Below, one piece after another: positions 47,346 to 60,609 of a DNA stretch of 64,000 nt. The stretch comes from Blasia pusilla (Eukaryota > Marchantiophyta > Marchantiopsida > Blasiales). The first letter of the stretch is position 1; every line of letters starts with the position of its first letter. The position numbers and the translations under genes are program-made. The stretch covers positions 45,260,001 to 45,324,000 of the forward strand of contig CM114272.1 in the NCBI GenBank assembly GCA_050084515.1, given 5' to 3'. Under the pieces are notes generated by a model. That model was not told the origin of the DNA. It saw only the letters and a program-made list of their open reading frames with translations, and did not search any database.

Positions 47346-50204
47346 TGGCATGTATCTTTTTTATGCAGATATAGAATCATGAAACCTTTCAGGATTGACC
47401 ACGCAGAAAGGATTGATCATACTGTGAACTATTTGATACAAACTCACCTGTGCGTTGTAGCTTGCGGGGCCTTATTTTTTCACATCGGGGAACAATTCAC
47501 AAGTTTGTTGTTTATCAACATTGTCTTTAGTCCTGATCACACGTCTCAATCTGCTTGGCAATAAGAAGGGACTGGGCATCTTGGTACTACTTCAACGTTC
47601 CAATCTGAGTAGCCATCTTTCCAGGACCTCCAGTGTGCAAGCCTATTGGATAAGCTATTTTTGTGGTGGATCTTCACGGAAACCTCCTTTCATGTTTATA
47701 TGGGACTGATGATATCAATTGCAAGGAGTTTTATTTCAAGCAGGTGGATAGTATTGTAACTCTACAGAACTACCAGAGGGGCGCTTGAAGGCTGATACCT
47801 GATCTTGGAGGAATTTGTGTTTGTGGCAACCAAGAGTGTCTTCCAGCCTTCTGCTCCTTGTTGCAAGTGTCGTAGTTGTGTAACCATCCTTTCTTGGCTT
47901 TACTCGATAGGATTTCCGAACACTCACTGCCCTGGTGGGGAGATAGCAGGGAGAGGCTGCTTTTGAAAAAAGATTGAAATCTGTGATTCATTCATGAATA
48001 GGGGCAAATTAATCTGTAGTCCACTGTTATTCAAATGAGATAGCATGTGTAGATCAAGTTCAAGATGGATTGGCACTACATGTACAAGGTAGGTCGGGGG
48101 GATTCTCTCTTGCGCTATATGTAAGGTTAATGGTGTGCTAGTTGGGGCAAATGAGGGCTAGGCTGTTTCTCAAGATACCCGTCCACATACTGAACCTTCG
48201 CCTCAAGATTTTTTAAGAAACAATACTACACCCAAGTGACCTTTTCCTTCATGAGTTCAAAATAGATACCATCAAGACCCAAACCGCCATCTGGACCTAC
48301 TTGTAGCTCCTACTTACGGAAATTAGTCACATCTTTTTCTTTGATAGAGACAATCGTATGATGAGCATCCCAGGGAAGGTAAATACACAACCTTCATTCA
48401 AATTGAAGGTAACAAACTGAGTTTTGCCCCAGATTATCTCTCTAGGATGCACTCCATGACTCCTCATATGCCATCACCCCCACAACCCCAATCTTGATTT
48501 TCAGATCATGTGAACTTTTGGTGTCTCACAGCTCTATTAAATAAAGATTTCTCCCAGGTTTTCTCAGTCCTAAATCGACATGTTTTATCCCTCGTGAGGG
48601 GTAACAAGCACATCAAACTATAGCACATGTGATTTTATTGAACTTGCAAGCCGGTGCCTCTTTACTTGTCAGACGGGGACTGGGAATTCAGGGGAAGAAC
48701 ATTAAGAAGACAAGGCTATTGAATGGGGTTTTTTTGGAAGTGGAAGTACAGGTGTGTAGAAATGCGGAGTGTAGAAGTGTGTAGAATTGGTGAAGCTCCA
48801 AGAGGTGGCCTTGTGTCATTCAAACATACCTATTAATTTATATTTATTATTAGTACTACTGATTTAATGTCCAGTAAAGAAACTACGTTAAAAAAAATTT
48901 CTTAGGTGGAATGTAAAAGTAAATGGAAAGAAAATTAAAATCGGGAAAGACGCGTAAATAAATTTAGTTAACATAATATGCTATGCTCTTTTCTTTTCTT
49001 TCGAATCACAAAACTTAATGTTATGGACGTAAAAGGATAGATCAATCGACACAATCTCTCCAATCCTTGGGAAATGCGGTGGTCCTCTGATGTCAATTCA
49101 TGCAATATTACCAAGTGATTCACATCAATGCGAGCGAATGTTAATTGCTCCGTGTCATTTGGTTATACAATATGTTATTCTCTTCAGACTCACACTAGTA
49201 GGGATTCTTCAATCATTCCCCAATGAGCACCTCCTTATTACATAAAAATCAATTTTGCAAGTTTCTATGGTGGGTAATCACAGATTTTGCATTAAGATTT
49301 AACTAGGGTTTGAGTGGAGATTCCATGTTTCTCATGCATATTTCCTCCATCTTCTTATACAATATTTGCAAATCACTTGCTTCCCACTTTCTTGTCCTTT
49401 CTTCTATGTACTCTCTACCGAACGCCATAGTTAGTCACAGTCTTGCATTGAAGGTGCGCTAGACTAGCCGCTAGCCTCAAGTGGTTTAGTGATGGGGGGA
49501 TACAATTGTCCACTCAGTGAAAACGATAAAGGTTCGCTCGAAGGTCGGGCTAACTATAAAGATACCTAGACCCGCTGTGCAAAATCGAAAGGATGGACTA
49601 CTGAATGGTGGACTACCGAGGATGGCTTTTAGGCCGGATAAATGCAAGACATGCTTGGATGGATGGACAATTAGCCTACTTAGGAGGACAGATCAATTTG
49701 CTTTCACATTCTGCCTTCTAGAACGGTATTGGAATAGATTAGGTGTTGAGTTAGCCTTAATCGTCATACGTTAGCTAAATATTTTGGAATATAGGGCTTA
49801 TTGATGAATGCAGACCGAATCGAGCAGAATAGTCATAATGGAATGTAGTAACCAATGTTGCATTAGGTTGTGGATTATTCAGGATAATTGCGGTTTGGCA
49901 CTATGTAGCCTTCACACGCAAAGTCCCTTGATTAGTTGAGATGAAGGAAGTCTTCAATTCGGGTTTATAGCACAAGTGATGGAGTATTCTTTGGCTACAT
50001 ATGTGATTATATGCTCGAATTTCAACTACATTCCTAGCATCTAAAAAAAAATATTTGCAAGGTATGTAATATATTAGATTAGATGTTTTTAGTCACAGAC
50101 TGTAAAAATGTTAGCCATTGGAATGCTGTAAGTATACTTACTTTAGGTTATTCTTGATTGCTCGTATGGAGGATTCCATTGTGAGAAAATGAAATATGAC
50201 AAAA
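47346..50204. other. Intergenic DNA, no gene recognised
   Basis: Includes the presumed 3' untranslated region of the TMEM128-like gene. Frames such as 49517-49774 begin with a non-ATG codon and have no recognised domain. Confidence 0.35.
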
Positions 50205-51030
50205 TGTCTTGCGCCTACTCCCCTCAAACGTCAATCTTTAGTGTTGCGAAAGTGCACGTTCAATATGATACGCTCTCATCGCCAATCTGCACCCAACCAC
50301 TGGTATATTAGTCACGTCTGGATCAATCGGCCTTCCAACCCACCGCCTCAACTCGGCATCTCATCAAGCTCAACCTTCCCTCATTCCTAGCTTCCCAGCA
50401 CGGGCACATCTTTCAAGACTTGGGACATACTTTCTAGTTAGTTCAGACACCTAAAATGGCATTTGCGCGCCTAGCGGTCCCAACTGTCCAATAGACCTCG
50501 CATGAGCCCCAAATCGAGACCCAAAAATATGAGTCGCAGGTTGGAATCCAATAGGGACCTCCAAAATCCACTCGATTAGACTTGGTTTGGGTTTTGAATC
50601 CCAACGCCAAAACTCCCCATCCATTTCGTGCCCTTGAGTCGTCCCAAAGTGAGGTTCAAGTCTCAAGCATCCTTGGAGACCTTCCCCCTTACTAATACTT
50701 GTGGGTATTCCCTCCCTCCCCTTACCATTGGGAAAGAGACACTGGGGCCCCTCTTTTTGGCCCTCAACCCGACTCCTTGTACAGTTTCTTTCGGCCAATG
50801 TCTCAGCCTCTCCTAGTGTGTTTTCTAAGATCTTTAATGCGTTAGAACCAAATTTGCATAAGCTTTCCAACCCAATCTTATTTTTCTCAAACACATATCA
50901 GAATTAAAATTTATGGTTGAAAATACAATGAAAAACCCTAAACGCTACCCACGTCCCAAATCCAGTTCTCACTTTTGGCCGCGTCTCGTCCTAGACTCGA
51001 CTCTTCTCAAGTCTGGGTTCACGTTTTCCA
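50205..51030 (-). repeat. Truncated chromovirus LTR (solo)
   Basis: Starts TGTCTTGCGCCTACTC and aligns with 27394-27641 and then 32626 onward, without the 5 kb interruption. No PBS or internal chromovirus sequence lies next to it. It is cut off at about 51030, where sequence switches to gypsy fragment C. Confidence 0.85.
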
Positions 51031-52435
51031 CCTCTCGTCTCCTCATTGGCCTCTGGATCTAAGGACTCTCCATCAGACCTCGGCACCGAAGTCTCAGAAA
51101 TCTGGCCATGTCAACTCCTCATCACTCTCACCATGTCAACGAGCTCCAGTCGCATCTCACTGACTCGGGCATGGGTTACGGCTCAAACCATCTGCATCCT
51201 GGTTGAGCATCCCAGGTCTATACACCACTTGGAAGTCATACTCCTGTAACAAAAGAGCCCACCTCGCAAGCTTCCTTGTAAGCTTGTTGGACTCCATCAA
51301 CCACTTAAGTGGCCGATGATCAGTAATGATGGTAAAGGGGTTGCCGAATAAATTACACTTCAAATGTGCGACAACCCACACCGCAACCAAACACTCATCC
51401 TCATACGAGCTATACTTCACTTCTCCAGCATTGTTCGAGCGACTAGCGTAAGCCACCACAAACTCTCTACCATCATTGTCATGTTGGGTGAGCACGGCTC
51501 CATGCCCCAACATGCTCCAGTTGATATGAAACTAGAAAGGATGCCCCCTAATCGGTCTCCTCAATATGGGCACGGACGTCAATATATCCTTGAGCAATTG
51601 AAATGCTCTCTCCTAGTCAGTCCTCCACTGCCACTCGTGATCCATCTTGGTCACCAAGGTGAGCGGCTTCGCAATCAAACTGAAACCATCGACATACCGT
51701 CGATAGAGGTTCACCAATCCAATGAATGCACAAACCCGAGTCACATCTGTAGGGCGTGAAATAGCCTCTATGTTCATCTGCTGCATACCAAGACCCCCTG
51801 GGTATATCGTATGACCCAGGTACTCAATCTGGTCAAAGAATAACTTGCACTTGCCTGGATGTAGCTTCAGCCCATGTAACTGTAATCGTCAAAACACCTC
51901 CTCTAGATGTTGCTCATGCTCCTCAACCGTGGCGCTAAAGACTACAATGTTATCAATATAACACCTAGCAAAATCCAGACCTGCCAAGATCCTATCCATG
52001 ACCTCTGAAACTCATCCGGGGCGTTCTTTAACCCAAATGATTAGAACCTCCACTGGTACAAGCAATCCTTCCCATGAGGATCGATGCCTCAAAATGCCGT
52101 CTTATGCATGTCCTCCGATTTGATAGATAGCTCATGGTATCCGGCTTGAAGATCTAATGAATTGAAGACCTTTGCATGCCCAATCACATCAAAGATCTCT
52201 TGAGGGGTGGGCATGTCATACCTATCGGACTTTGTCTGCCGATTGATAGGTCGGTAATCTCCACACATCCGCCTATGTGTCTAGTTGCCATGCACATCCT
52301 TCTTGGCGGGCATGACAATGGCAGATGCATACTCTCCATGCAACATCTCCACTAGTCCTGCTCCAACCAAGTCATGGATCCTACTCTGAATTAGAGCCCT
52401 CTCCTTGTCATTGTACCTGTATGGTGTCAGATGGT
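51031..52435 (-). pseudogene. Gypsy fragment C (RT/RNase H of the methyltransferase/PHD family)
   Basis: RNase H (51157-51513) reads S-N-N-A-G-E-V-K-Y-S-S-Y-E-D-E-C-L and I-I-T-D-H-R-P-L-K-W-L. Upstream are the RT palm, with C-Y-I-D-N-I-V-V-F (the second catalytic Asp changed to Asn; about 51945), and the RT N-terminal part with R-M-C-G-D-Y-R-P-I-N-R. It matches copies A and B. The palm absent from copy B is present here. Methyltransferase and PHD parts are not included; both ends are abrupt. Confidence 0.82.
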
Positions 52436-52444
52436 GTAGAGAGA

Positions 52445-53990
52445 CATTGGATCTTACTTTACAAAGAGAGAATGAGAGAATGAGAGAATGAGAGAATGAG
52501 AGAGTGAGAGAGCTTCATGGGGGAGCTCACTGGTCACTCGCTGTTTTTGCAGGTTGGGGACCGTGTTCCCTATTCAGCGGCTCATGGGAGTGCTCACGGG
52601 AGCAAGGGCTGATTTGATTGTTCTTTGCATTTGCCAATTTTTCGTGTGGAACAGTGGCGCGCGGAAGCGCTGCCCAATTTCTGATTAGGATTGATTATGG
52701 GGACGAGTTGCCCCATGCCGGTGCTCTTGGGAGTACCATGTAGCTTTCTGATTTGTATATTTAGAGGTTTTACATTTTCGTTGAGAGAAATCAGCGCGGA
52801 AGCACTGCCAAATTTTGTGTAGGAGAAAGAGACATTGGGCTTTACGACAGTTCCCGTTAGTTTTTACTGGAATGTCCAATTCCAAATATTTTTTGACGCC
52901 GTTGTAGATCATAAAGTTGTGCATGTTGTGCAACAAACAATGTGCAATTTAGAGTTGCGAGTAAAAATTTATGGTCAATCTTGCAAAATTGCCATTGCTA
53001 GACAATTTTTAGGGTTAAATTGTTCAAACCCTAAACAAGCGGCCACGCCGGCCGTAGATGTCGCCGTCATAATCACCGTCAATGGTCAACCATCACCGTT
53101 GATGGTAAAGCGTCACCGTCGATGGTCAACCGTCACCGTCATCGGTCGACCGTCATCATCAACCGTCACCGTCAATGGTACACCGTCCGTTGTCCACCCT
53201 TTGGTTGCCATTGTCGCCGTTATGGAGTGGAGGGTCTTCCACAATGTTCATTGCTTCTTTGACTTGCGTCGCCACCACGTACTTTATTTTGGCCGCCACC
53301 ATCATCAGAGTTTCGTCATCAACCAGTGATGGGAGATGACCTCTGGTTATGGTGTTTCAGTTTTGATTTCATGCTGCTATGTTGTGATTGGTAGCCGCTC
53401 GACGACGATCGAGTATCGTGCCGTGACGCCCATAGCCGTAATGCGTCGCCGATTGCCGCACCCTGCCGCTCCTAGCCACACCGCACCGTCTCGATCGCGG
53501 AGCCGCTTTGTCATTGTGGATCAGAGTGTGGGTTTATTTTTGATTGAGGAGGGTATGCTGCCAAGTGCCGCATCCCACCATCGAGGGCCGTGCCGTTCGT
53601 AGCCGTTCCGTGCCGCCTGCAATGCCGCACGGTTCTGCTGGAACCGCACTGTCTATCGAGGAGTTTTTAGCAGCGTCACTACGGGAGGAGTATGACTTGC
53701 TGATTGGAGGAGTTGTCTCCACGACCGAGTTGGGGTTGAGATTTTTAGTTTCTGAGGAGCGACATCGACATGTGTTTAGGTTACCCATTCTGGTCCTTAA
53801 CCCTCCACACGTGAGGGATTCTAGGATTTTGGTAGTTTATTTGGGCATATTGGGTTGTGTGGATGCTGAGAGCATCATTTATGTATGTGGTTTAGGGGAC
53901 ATAGAACTGTGTGGGATGTCCGGAGTTGAGGGTAGGTTGTCGATGAGATGATAGCCTGGTCGATTTGCCGCACCACGCCGCTTGTTGCCG
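52445..53990 (-). repeat. Dispersed repeat R4, second copy (inverted)
   Basis: Reverse complement of 18135-19484, slightly longer. At its left edge an octamer AATGAGAG is repeated about five times (52463-52505). The frame 53544-53951 (135 codons) is open but shares only nucleotide similarity with the other copy, so coding is doubtful. Confidence 0.75.
53070..53195. repeat. Degenerate CCGTC minisatellite inside R4
   Basis: About ten CACCGTC / AACCGTC / GACCGTC units mixed with ATGGTCAA spacers. The matching stretch in the other R4 copy (18905-18985) is shorter. Confidence 0.8.
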
Positions 53991-53999
53991 CACGTTACA

Positions 54000-54545
54000 G
54001 GTCTCGGGAAATCCTAAACATTTTGTAACCAACCTTGCTGTTCAAATCTTGAATTATTTTTCATATCTCATCTTCCTTCCTACTCTCTATCTTTCTCATG
54101 CAGCATTCAGGTCTAAGGACTCATCGTCTAGTTCGCCGTGGCCCATTTCATCAAGCAGCTACTTCATCATATACCATTCATCATCACATGCAAGATCAAA
54201 TGCAGCATACGGACGTTAACATCTCCTACAACGATGACAACAGTTCTGATGACGACTAGCTGCCAATTGCTGGAGACCAAACCACAAAGTCACTTGAGAA
54301 AGAACAAGATGAACTTCTTGCCATGTCTACACAAATTTCTGATCTCAATGACCTTCTCAACTCTTCCCTCGAGGACAACTAGTAGCAACTTGCAAAAGTT
54401 GTTGCTTTGAAGAGACAACTACCCGATGCAAAGGAGCAAGTTTCTGAATTTGCAAGACATCTTGCTCCTTTGATACAGCATAATCTAGCATTTGCTCTCC
54501 AACTGAATATTATTCAATCCATGCTTAGGGAATATAGTAGATGGT
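54000..54545 (+). pseudogene. Decayed coiled-coil coding fragment
   Basis: In the frame that ends with TAA at 54546-54548, codons from about 54180 encode N-D-D-N-S-S-D-D-D, L-E-K-E-Q-D-E-L-L-A-M, I-S-D-L-N-D-L-L-N and A-K-E-Q-V-S-E-F-A-R-H-L-A-P-L, a heptad-like pattern. One TAG after D-D-D and a TAG TAG pair after L-E-D-N interrupt it. No family is recognised; it may be a captured gene piece in a mobile element. Confidence 0.35.
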
Positions 54546-54548
54546 AAT

Positions 54549-55520
54549 CTCATTTTCATCCTCTGTTTAGGTTTTATATGAGACGACAATCAAGCCAAAA
54601 ACTATGTAAATCTTTAGCATTTGCTCTACTTTACTGTTACACCACAAAACATGAAGACTCTTATGCAAAGTTGAACTTTTTTCATGACTATTGGATTTCG
54701 TACTTCAATGCAGTAGTTTATTTTTACTCCCATACTTGGTCTTACTCCCATATGTATTATGTATATTTTTTTTCTATCTATGTAACACTACCATTCATGC
54801 CAACTTTGATGCATGTCTTCACCATTTGATTTGATTTACAATTATGACAACATGCACTATTAAAAACAGTTCATCTTTTTCATTATGATCAACATTTCTA
54901 CTTGAATGCAGTTTATAGTTTTACTCATTAGCCTTGTTTGAGTTTTACAATCTATCCTATATTTTCTTCCATATCATACCTTAGTTCAACATTGCTTCCA
55001 TTCCCAATCTTTTCTTTTGCTAGACACTTGATGGCTTTTTCAATCCAGCATTAGTGGTCTCAATCTTATGACTAGTTCTCAAACTTGTCTAACACATATG
55101 GACACAGTCCACTGCAACCATACCCTATATCACTGTCCCTACCACTTCATCTTTAGACCGCCAATACTTTAATGAATAGCCATTGCCATGCCGCATTACA
55201 CCAAAAATTAGTCTACTCCCAACATTAATCCAATTCTACCTATAAAAATCAGCCTCATCATCAATTTATTCATGTCCACTACCAACAATTTTACTACTTA
55301 CATACTTTACAAGTTTGCCATTCCATCTCATTCAATCCTAACCTGCAAATAATTCTACATTAGTACTTTACTAATCTTAATCATGTTTTAACTTAAAATT
55401 ATGTATGCTATCCTCATTTCTGCCCACAATACACCATCTACCTACATATTCTTTATCATCATATTTTAATAAGTTCTAAGCTCTACCGCTCAACTTTCAC
55501 TACATTATTCAAGTAGAATA
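54549..55520. other. AT-rich DNA, no gene recognised
   Basis: T-rich and low in coding signal. Confidence 0.4.
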
Positions 55521-55521
55521 T

Positions 55522-55887
55522 ATGTTCCACTATCGCTTCAATATTTCTCATCTTTCTACTGGACAATCATATCCACTTTTTACTCAGCTATTCCTTTTTT
55601 TCAACATGAGTAATCAAGGTACAGGCCACACACTTGTTTATAGGATCACGGCCGATTACACCAAAATGGTAAGGAAGGGTTTAGGAGGGAGCAAGGAAAG
55701 AAAATGTTCCACTATCACTTCAATATTTCTCATCTTTCTAGAGGACAATCGCATCCACACTTCACTCAGATAATCCTTTTTTTCAACATGAGTAATCAAC
55801 CTACATAGGCCGCATACTTGTTCACTAGAGGATCACGACCGGTTACACCAAAATGGTGAGGAAGGGTTTAGGAGGGAGCAAGGAAAG
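55522..55887. repeat. Tandem duplication, ~180-bp unit
   Basis: Unit 1 (55522-55698) and unit 2 (about 55703-55887) share TGTTCCACTATC.CTTCAAT, TTTTTTTCAACATGAGTAAT and GGAAGGGTTTAGGAGGGAGC with about 10% differences. Confidence 0.9.
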
Positions 55888-55998
55888 ACAATAGTCCTAC
55901 GATGGCCAAATTCTTCTACGAATGCACGATAACTCGCTATGGATGTCCCCTTGTACTAGTCTTCGGTAGGGGCACACGATTCTTAAATCACACTATCC

Positions 55999-56418
55999 AT
56001 GACCACATTTTATTTAACTTCTGATGACTTGCTCCAATCCGAAAGCAAACTGACTCTTACCAAGAAGTCTGTTATTTTGCCGTATCCTCAATCGCCTGAC
56101 GGTCACCAACTCATGGCAGCATCATCTTCCAGCAGAAAAAGTAGTAACAAACCTCAGTTTTATCCTACGTACGGTATTCATGATCCACACATGTGGGATG
56201 GGGGGTCCAGACGCATCCGACTTTATCTTACGTACGGTGTGCATGCTTCCGCTGCTCCCGAATGGGAAATCCCGCCATATCTCACGCTTCTGTCGTATCT
56301 CGATACTAGTCCCTCCCTGGTAACTGAGAGAAGAGGGGATTATTTAATTATGCACACCTTTTCCCTTGCATGCTTTAAGCTTCTATTAGATGGCGACCTG
56401 ATAGTTCTTGGTGTGTAA
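55999..56418 (+). CDS. Hypothetical 139-residue open frame
   Basis: An ATG-initiated frame without interruptions. It contains two copies of a short motif (Y-P-T-Y-G-I-H and Y-L-T-Y-G-V-H, 20 residues apart) arising from a repeated CTTACGTACGGT.T.CATG block. No domain, signal peptide or homologue is recognised. It lies just downstream of a tandem repeat, so a chance frame in repeat DNA is as likely as a gene. Confidence 0.2.
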   Translation: MTTFYLTSDDLLQSESKLTLTKKSVILPYPQSPDGHQLMAASSSSRKSSNKPQFYPTYGIHDPHMWDGGSRRIRLYLTYGVHASAAPEWEIPPYLTLLSYLDTSPSLVTERRGDYLIMHTFSLACFKLLLDGDLIVLGV

Positions 56419-56801
56419 ACTTTGCTGTTATACCAAAAGCCAAAAATAAGTAAACTTCCACGGATATTGACCGCTTATATTATCATATATTTCATTTTAC
56501 AGCACAGTTCAGCCGGCGTAGACGCTGCCTCTCCTAGGTAGCTTGATGGTTATATGCGAGCAACAAACGGTGAGGTTTACACAATCAGCTCGGCATGTCA
56601 GCTTTCGTGGATGCAAGGACTGGGACTTTTGCTGCCCCTAACTCTATTTTAATCCTAGGAACCTCCAATTTGAATGCCATGATGGAGATAAGCCTCGTCC
56701 CATCAACCAAAAGCCCTCTCTACGACTGAGCTCAGAGACAGGTTATCATTTACATGCGAACAGATATAAGTAAAGCATGGGCAAAGCCTTCTAAGCCAAT
56801 T

Positions 56802-59800
56802 CTATTTTAGGGCCACTTTCTTCTTCATCTCGTACATGTAGCTTGCGACAACGACTATTGCAGTAACTGCAACACCGACACCGGCCTGTGCCAAGACAGT
56901 CGATGCACTAATATCTACTTGGGCTTCTTTGCTAGCACTAGAAGCCATATGCAGTTCGTGGCATCCAAGCTCTGATAGCCTCTTATGAGACACTGCATAA
57001 TCGTGGAAAAATAGTTCTTCATCCTGGGAACCCAAAAAAATCCACTTAATCAGATACGACTTGCTTAAGATCAGTAGACACCCCTGTGGTAAATGGCTCA
57101 GAATCACAAAGGAAGAAATAATTAGAGAGGTACGAACAAACCTTCGCATATGCTTCAACATACGGCCGAAATTTAACATCTTCCACCAGAGCCTTGTCAG
57201 TAGGCAGTAACAGCAGGCCTTCCGAGCCCCCCTTCAAAAGCTCTCTGTTGAATTAAACATGCAGCAGTCATCACATCTGAGCCAATTTTGCGAAAGAGTT
57301 TGCATCTTCAAAGACCATGTGCACGATAATCCTTCATCGAAATAAGGAGAAAGTCCGCTGTATACGAGAATATGCTCTTATCCACAAATCCGAACTGCTG
57401 CACCTAGTCCTAATTGACCATTATTGAAGAATATAATGTTAAACTTTAATTCAGTCACCTTATTATGCTCTATTATTGAACTTACATGAAGTACGAATTG
57501 TCAAATTTTAAAGGCTCTGCAGTCCAGGGTCCTTCAAACCCAGACCTTTCCTTGTGTGCTCTACCCTGGACAAAACAGATCCACATCGAGTTATTTGGTT
57601 ACTTTATGGCTACAGATATGTACTGAGATGGAACACCTCAACCTATTGTTGTACTTGTTATATGATGAAGAATTGCTCCTGCTAGCAGTCTCGTATCTGA
57701 GCACTCACCAATGTGTGAGCACCAGAAAGGGCTACAATATCTTTGTCAGATACACCCATCCGGTAAAAAATGTCCCTCAAATGCTGAGGACCTGTGACAG
57801 AATATGGAAAGATATTCCAAATCATGAGTAATGATATTTGGCAAACACATGAAAAATGAGAAAAAAAACATTGCACAAAACCATCATAGCAGGCGGTAGG
57901 AATATGAAAATGTCTTCTTATTAATCCACCTCTAATCGCATTTTCACCTATTTACGAGCACATAGAGCAAATTGCACTTGGTGCCAGGTAACTAAAATAT
58001 TGGACCGATTTCCCATATAACATGGGAAACGTTTTTCTTGCAGCGAGGCTACAGCCAACTGCATAGGAACCTACAGGTCAAGTATAGAGATTGCCATAGA
58101 GCACAAAGTTGACATGTAGAGCATTGAAAATCCAGGGTAATACCTTTGGTGGCGTCTGGAAGCCGTCCTTCTTGAGGCGTAGCCATTGAATCCTGTTAGA
58201 AATATTTTGTGTCAAAATCCCTGGTTAGTAAACCACAAACCAGAGGATCGAAAGTCTACAACAGAATCAGTTCCACAAAAGTATAATAAGGCAGCCCCCC
58301 TCTATATAACAGCAGGAGTAAAGTTTCTTCGACTGCCAAAATAAGACAGTAGAATGACTGAAATTTGAATGATAGTTTCGCTAGAAAATCAAATGGTATT
58401 TACCATAGTACGTTTCTCATTTCGTAGAACAAGAAACTTGCAGAAGCACAAAAGATGAACACACATGTCATTAAGCAGGAGGCATGCAATACATTCCTAA
58501 ACTTTAAGGAAGACTATTTGCTATGCAGTATAAACCATGCAAGTGTAAGCTTTGACAGGCAGATATCAACCTTGCGTCCAGGGATGAAATCGATGGTAGG
58601 ACCTCCTGTTACTTCAACTGCGACTACACCAGCTAACTGCATTCCAGCCCACATTTTAGATCGAACAGAAATCGTCAGAAAAAATTGGGGAATTCTACCT
58701 GGACCTAAATATGTTTTACTTTGTCTGACAAATTGCGCCTCTAATATGAAAAGGCTCTGAGAAAGATTCACATAGATTCTAAGTACTTCTATCTTAATTT
58801 GAGAACAAGATCACAAGTAGAGAAAACATGAGTGGGGAAATTTGAACTTCATTCTTTTTACTGTGAAATCTAACAGTGGTAGAAGTCCAGGGACTACAAT
58901 CCTGGTGCAGTAAACTAGCATCTTAAGATATATGAAGACAAAGCCAAAGTATGTCTTTTATTTCACAACTTGGCTATTTACCAAAATTGTTCCGCAATAC
59001 TGACCTGGTAGATATCAGCATAAGTGAGGTTAGGATACTTTGCCTTGAAATCCTCTGCAATATTGGGAACAGCAACTCTAACTTAGCAATCATGCTTTTC
59101 AGCTGTGTCCAACAAAGCATATACCGGCCTCTTCATATTTCATAAAGAACATGACAGCCGAAAGCTTCAAAAAATGCAAGAAATTAGAAGCAAGATTCAA
59201 GGTTCCAGATCTTACCACACCAATCAATTGCCTTTTTGAGGCCATTATTAGCTCCATGAGTATACTCTCGCTCACTGCGAATAGATCCATTGGCCCCTCC
59301 CGTCCGGGTGGTAGCACAATACGTCCCTGCATCATGCCACCTGAATTTTTTCCAAAAGAGAGAAACAGTTAGATTCTGTCAAGATTTCTGTAGTCCAGCT
59401 CACAAATCTATACAATTGGCACTAACCAATTTGATTTGAAATGCAGACAGCTCCAATTTCGACTGATTTACAGTCACTTTAAATATTATGAACCGAGCTG
59501 GACGTTCTGCCCGTGACTACATGTGGTGTGGGTCTGTACCAAGAACGACTCGTACGGTGAACACTCCGCTTGAAGATTTTCCAGTATTCCAACCAAGCAA
59601 GAAATGCACTGAGTTTCTTTTACGTTAAAACGACATGTTGCTGTTCCATTTTCCCCAAATTTCCAGATAATTCTTCTTTCCGCGGACATAACCGTTACAG
59701 GGCACATCGCTCAAATCTGTACAGGCGAGGATGATAATGTGGAAGCGTTCCCACTAAGCCTCACAATTAATGACACTCTCTCCAACTGCAAAGGTATACC

Positions 59801-60450
59801 AAAACGTTATATACATTCTCTTCTCTATTTGCCCCAATTACCCTGCCCTGTCCACTCGGAAAAATCCACTTATTCACACCACTCCAGAAATTGCAGCAGC
59901 TGCACCCAATATTTTTCCCACTTTTCTTCTTCCACAGGCCTTTCAAAATCATCTACGATAACCGCCTTGAGTCATGAATCCGTGTACGTTTAAATAAGCC
60001 GAATCTTATTCGCGACACGAAGTGTAATTAATCATAGACTTAACGTATCCGTAGGCTAGACTAATAATCCTCATATCGCCAACAACAATATTCCGGAAGA
60101 ACTGCGACAAATACAAGAAAGGCTCTAGTTATCAACAGAAGTATTTTCAGGCATTCCCTAACGTCCTCTTTGCGCACAGCTTCCACACAATAGGACACCT
60201 CATGATGTCTTAATAAGCCCAATTATCCACTCGGACCGCCGCTCGCTGAAAATCGAGTAATGAATAAACATCTGACGAGTAGATAGCATGCAACAAAGGT
60301 GAAGAAAGGATCCCAGGAACGAGGTAAAGATGCGTACGCAAGGCGAACCATTAGAGGAGCACAATTCTTCTCGGAAATAAATGCACGCATATCGCGTCGA
60401 AGCTTCTCAATGTTCTTCATATAAGCAGCATCCACAACGGGAGCCGGCAT
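56802..60450 (-). CDS. Membrane-anchored (peroxisomal-type) L-ascorbate peroxidase
   Basis: Ascorbate peroxidase reduces H2O2 with ascorbate as electron donor (class I haem peroxidase). Nine exons on the reverse strand: 60338-60450, 59216-59340, 59005-59054, 58571-58636, 58144-58192, 57709-57791, 57486-57565, 57142-57244, 56802-57023. All borders are GT..AG and phases fit, giving 296 residues. Distal pocket R36-L-A-W39-H40-D-A-G, proximal A-L-S-G-A-H160-T-L, W176 and D205 (L-P-T-D-K-A-L) are all present with the spacing of the family; [11 protein letters not shown] lies in exon 4. Residues about 268-286 form a membrane segment followed by a basic tail (Y-E-M-K-K-K), the arrangement of APX3-type tail-anchored peroxisomal enzymes. 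The start is M-P-A-P-V-V; the longer upstream frame begins with GTG only. Confidence 0.95.
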
Positions 60451-60609
60451 CTTTGCTACCTTTCTTGAGCCGCTCTCGCACGCACACGCCCAGCTCAGAA
60501 GAATGAGGGTTCCGGTCACCAATGTCTTCCACGACACAGATCAATCTGTCCGCTCGCCGATTCAATGCTGTTTAAATTCTCGATTGAATGCCTTTAAAAA
60601 CACAATCCA

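Noticed and set aside
53544-53951. 135-codon frame in repeat R4 as a gene
   Set aside because: The other R4 copy does not keep it open, and no family is recognised.
60223-60537. Signal-peptide-like extension of the ascorbate peroxidase N-terminus (T-L-I-L-L-S-W-A)
   Set aside because: It lacks an ATG (GTG only). M-P-A-P-V-V at 60450 gives the normal family start, so it is more likely 5' untranslated sequence.
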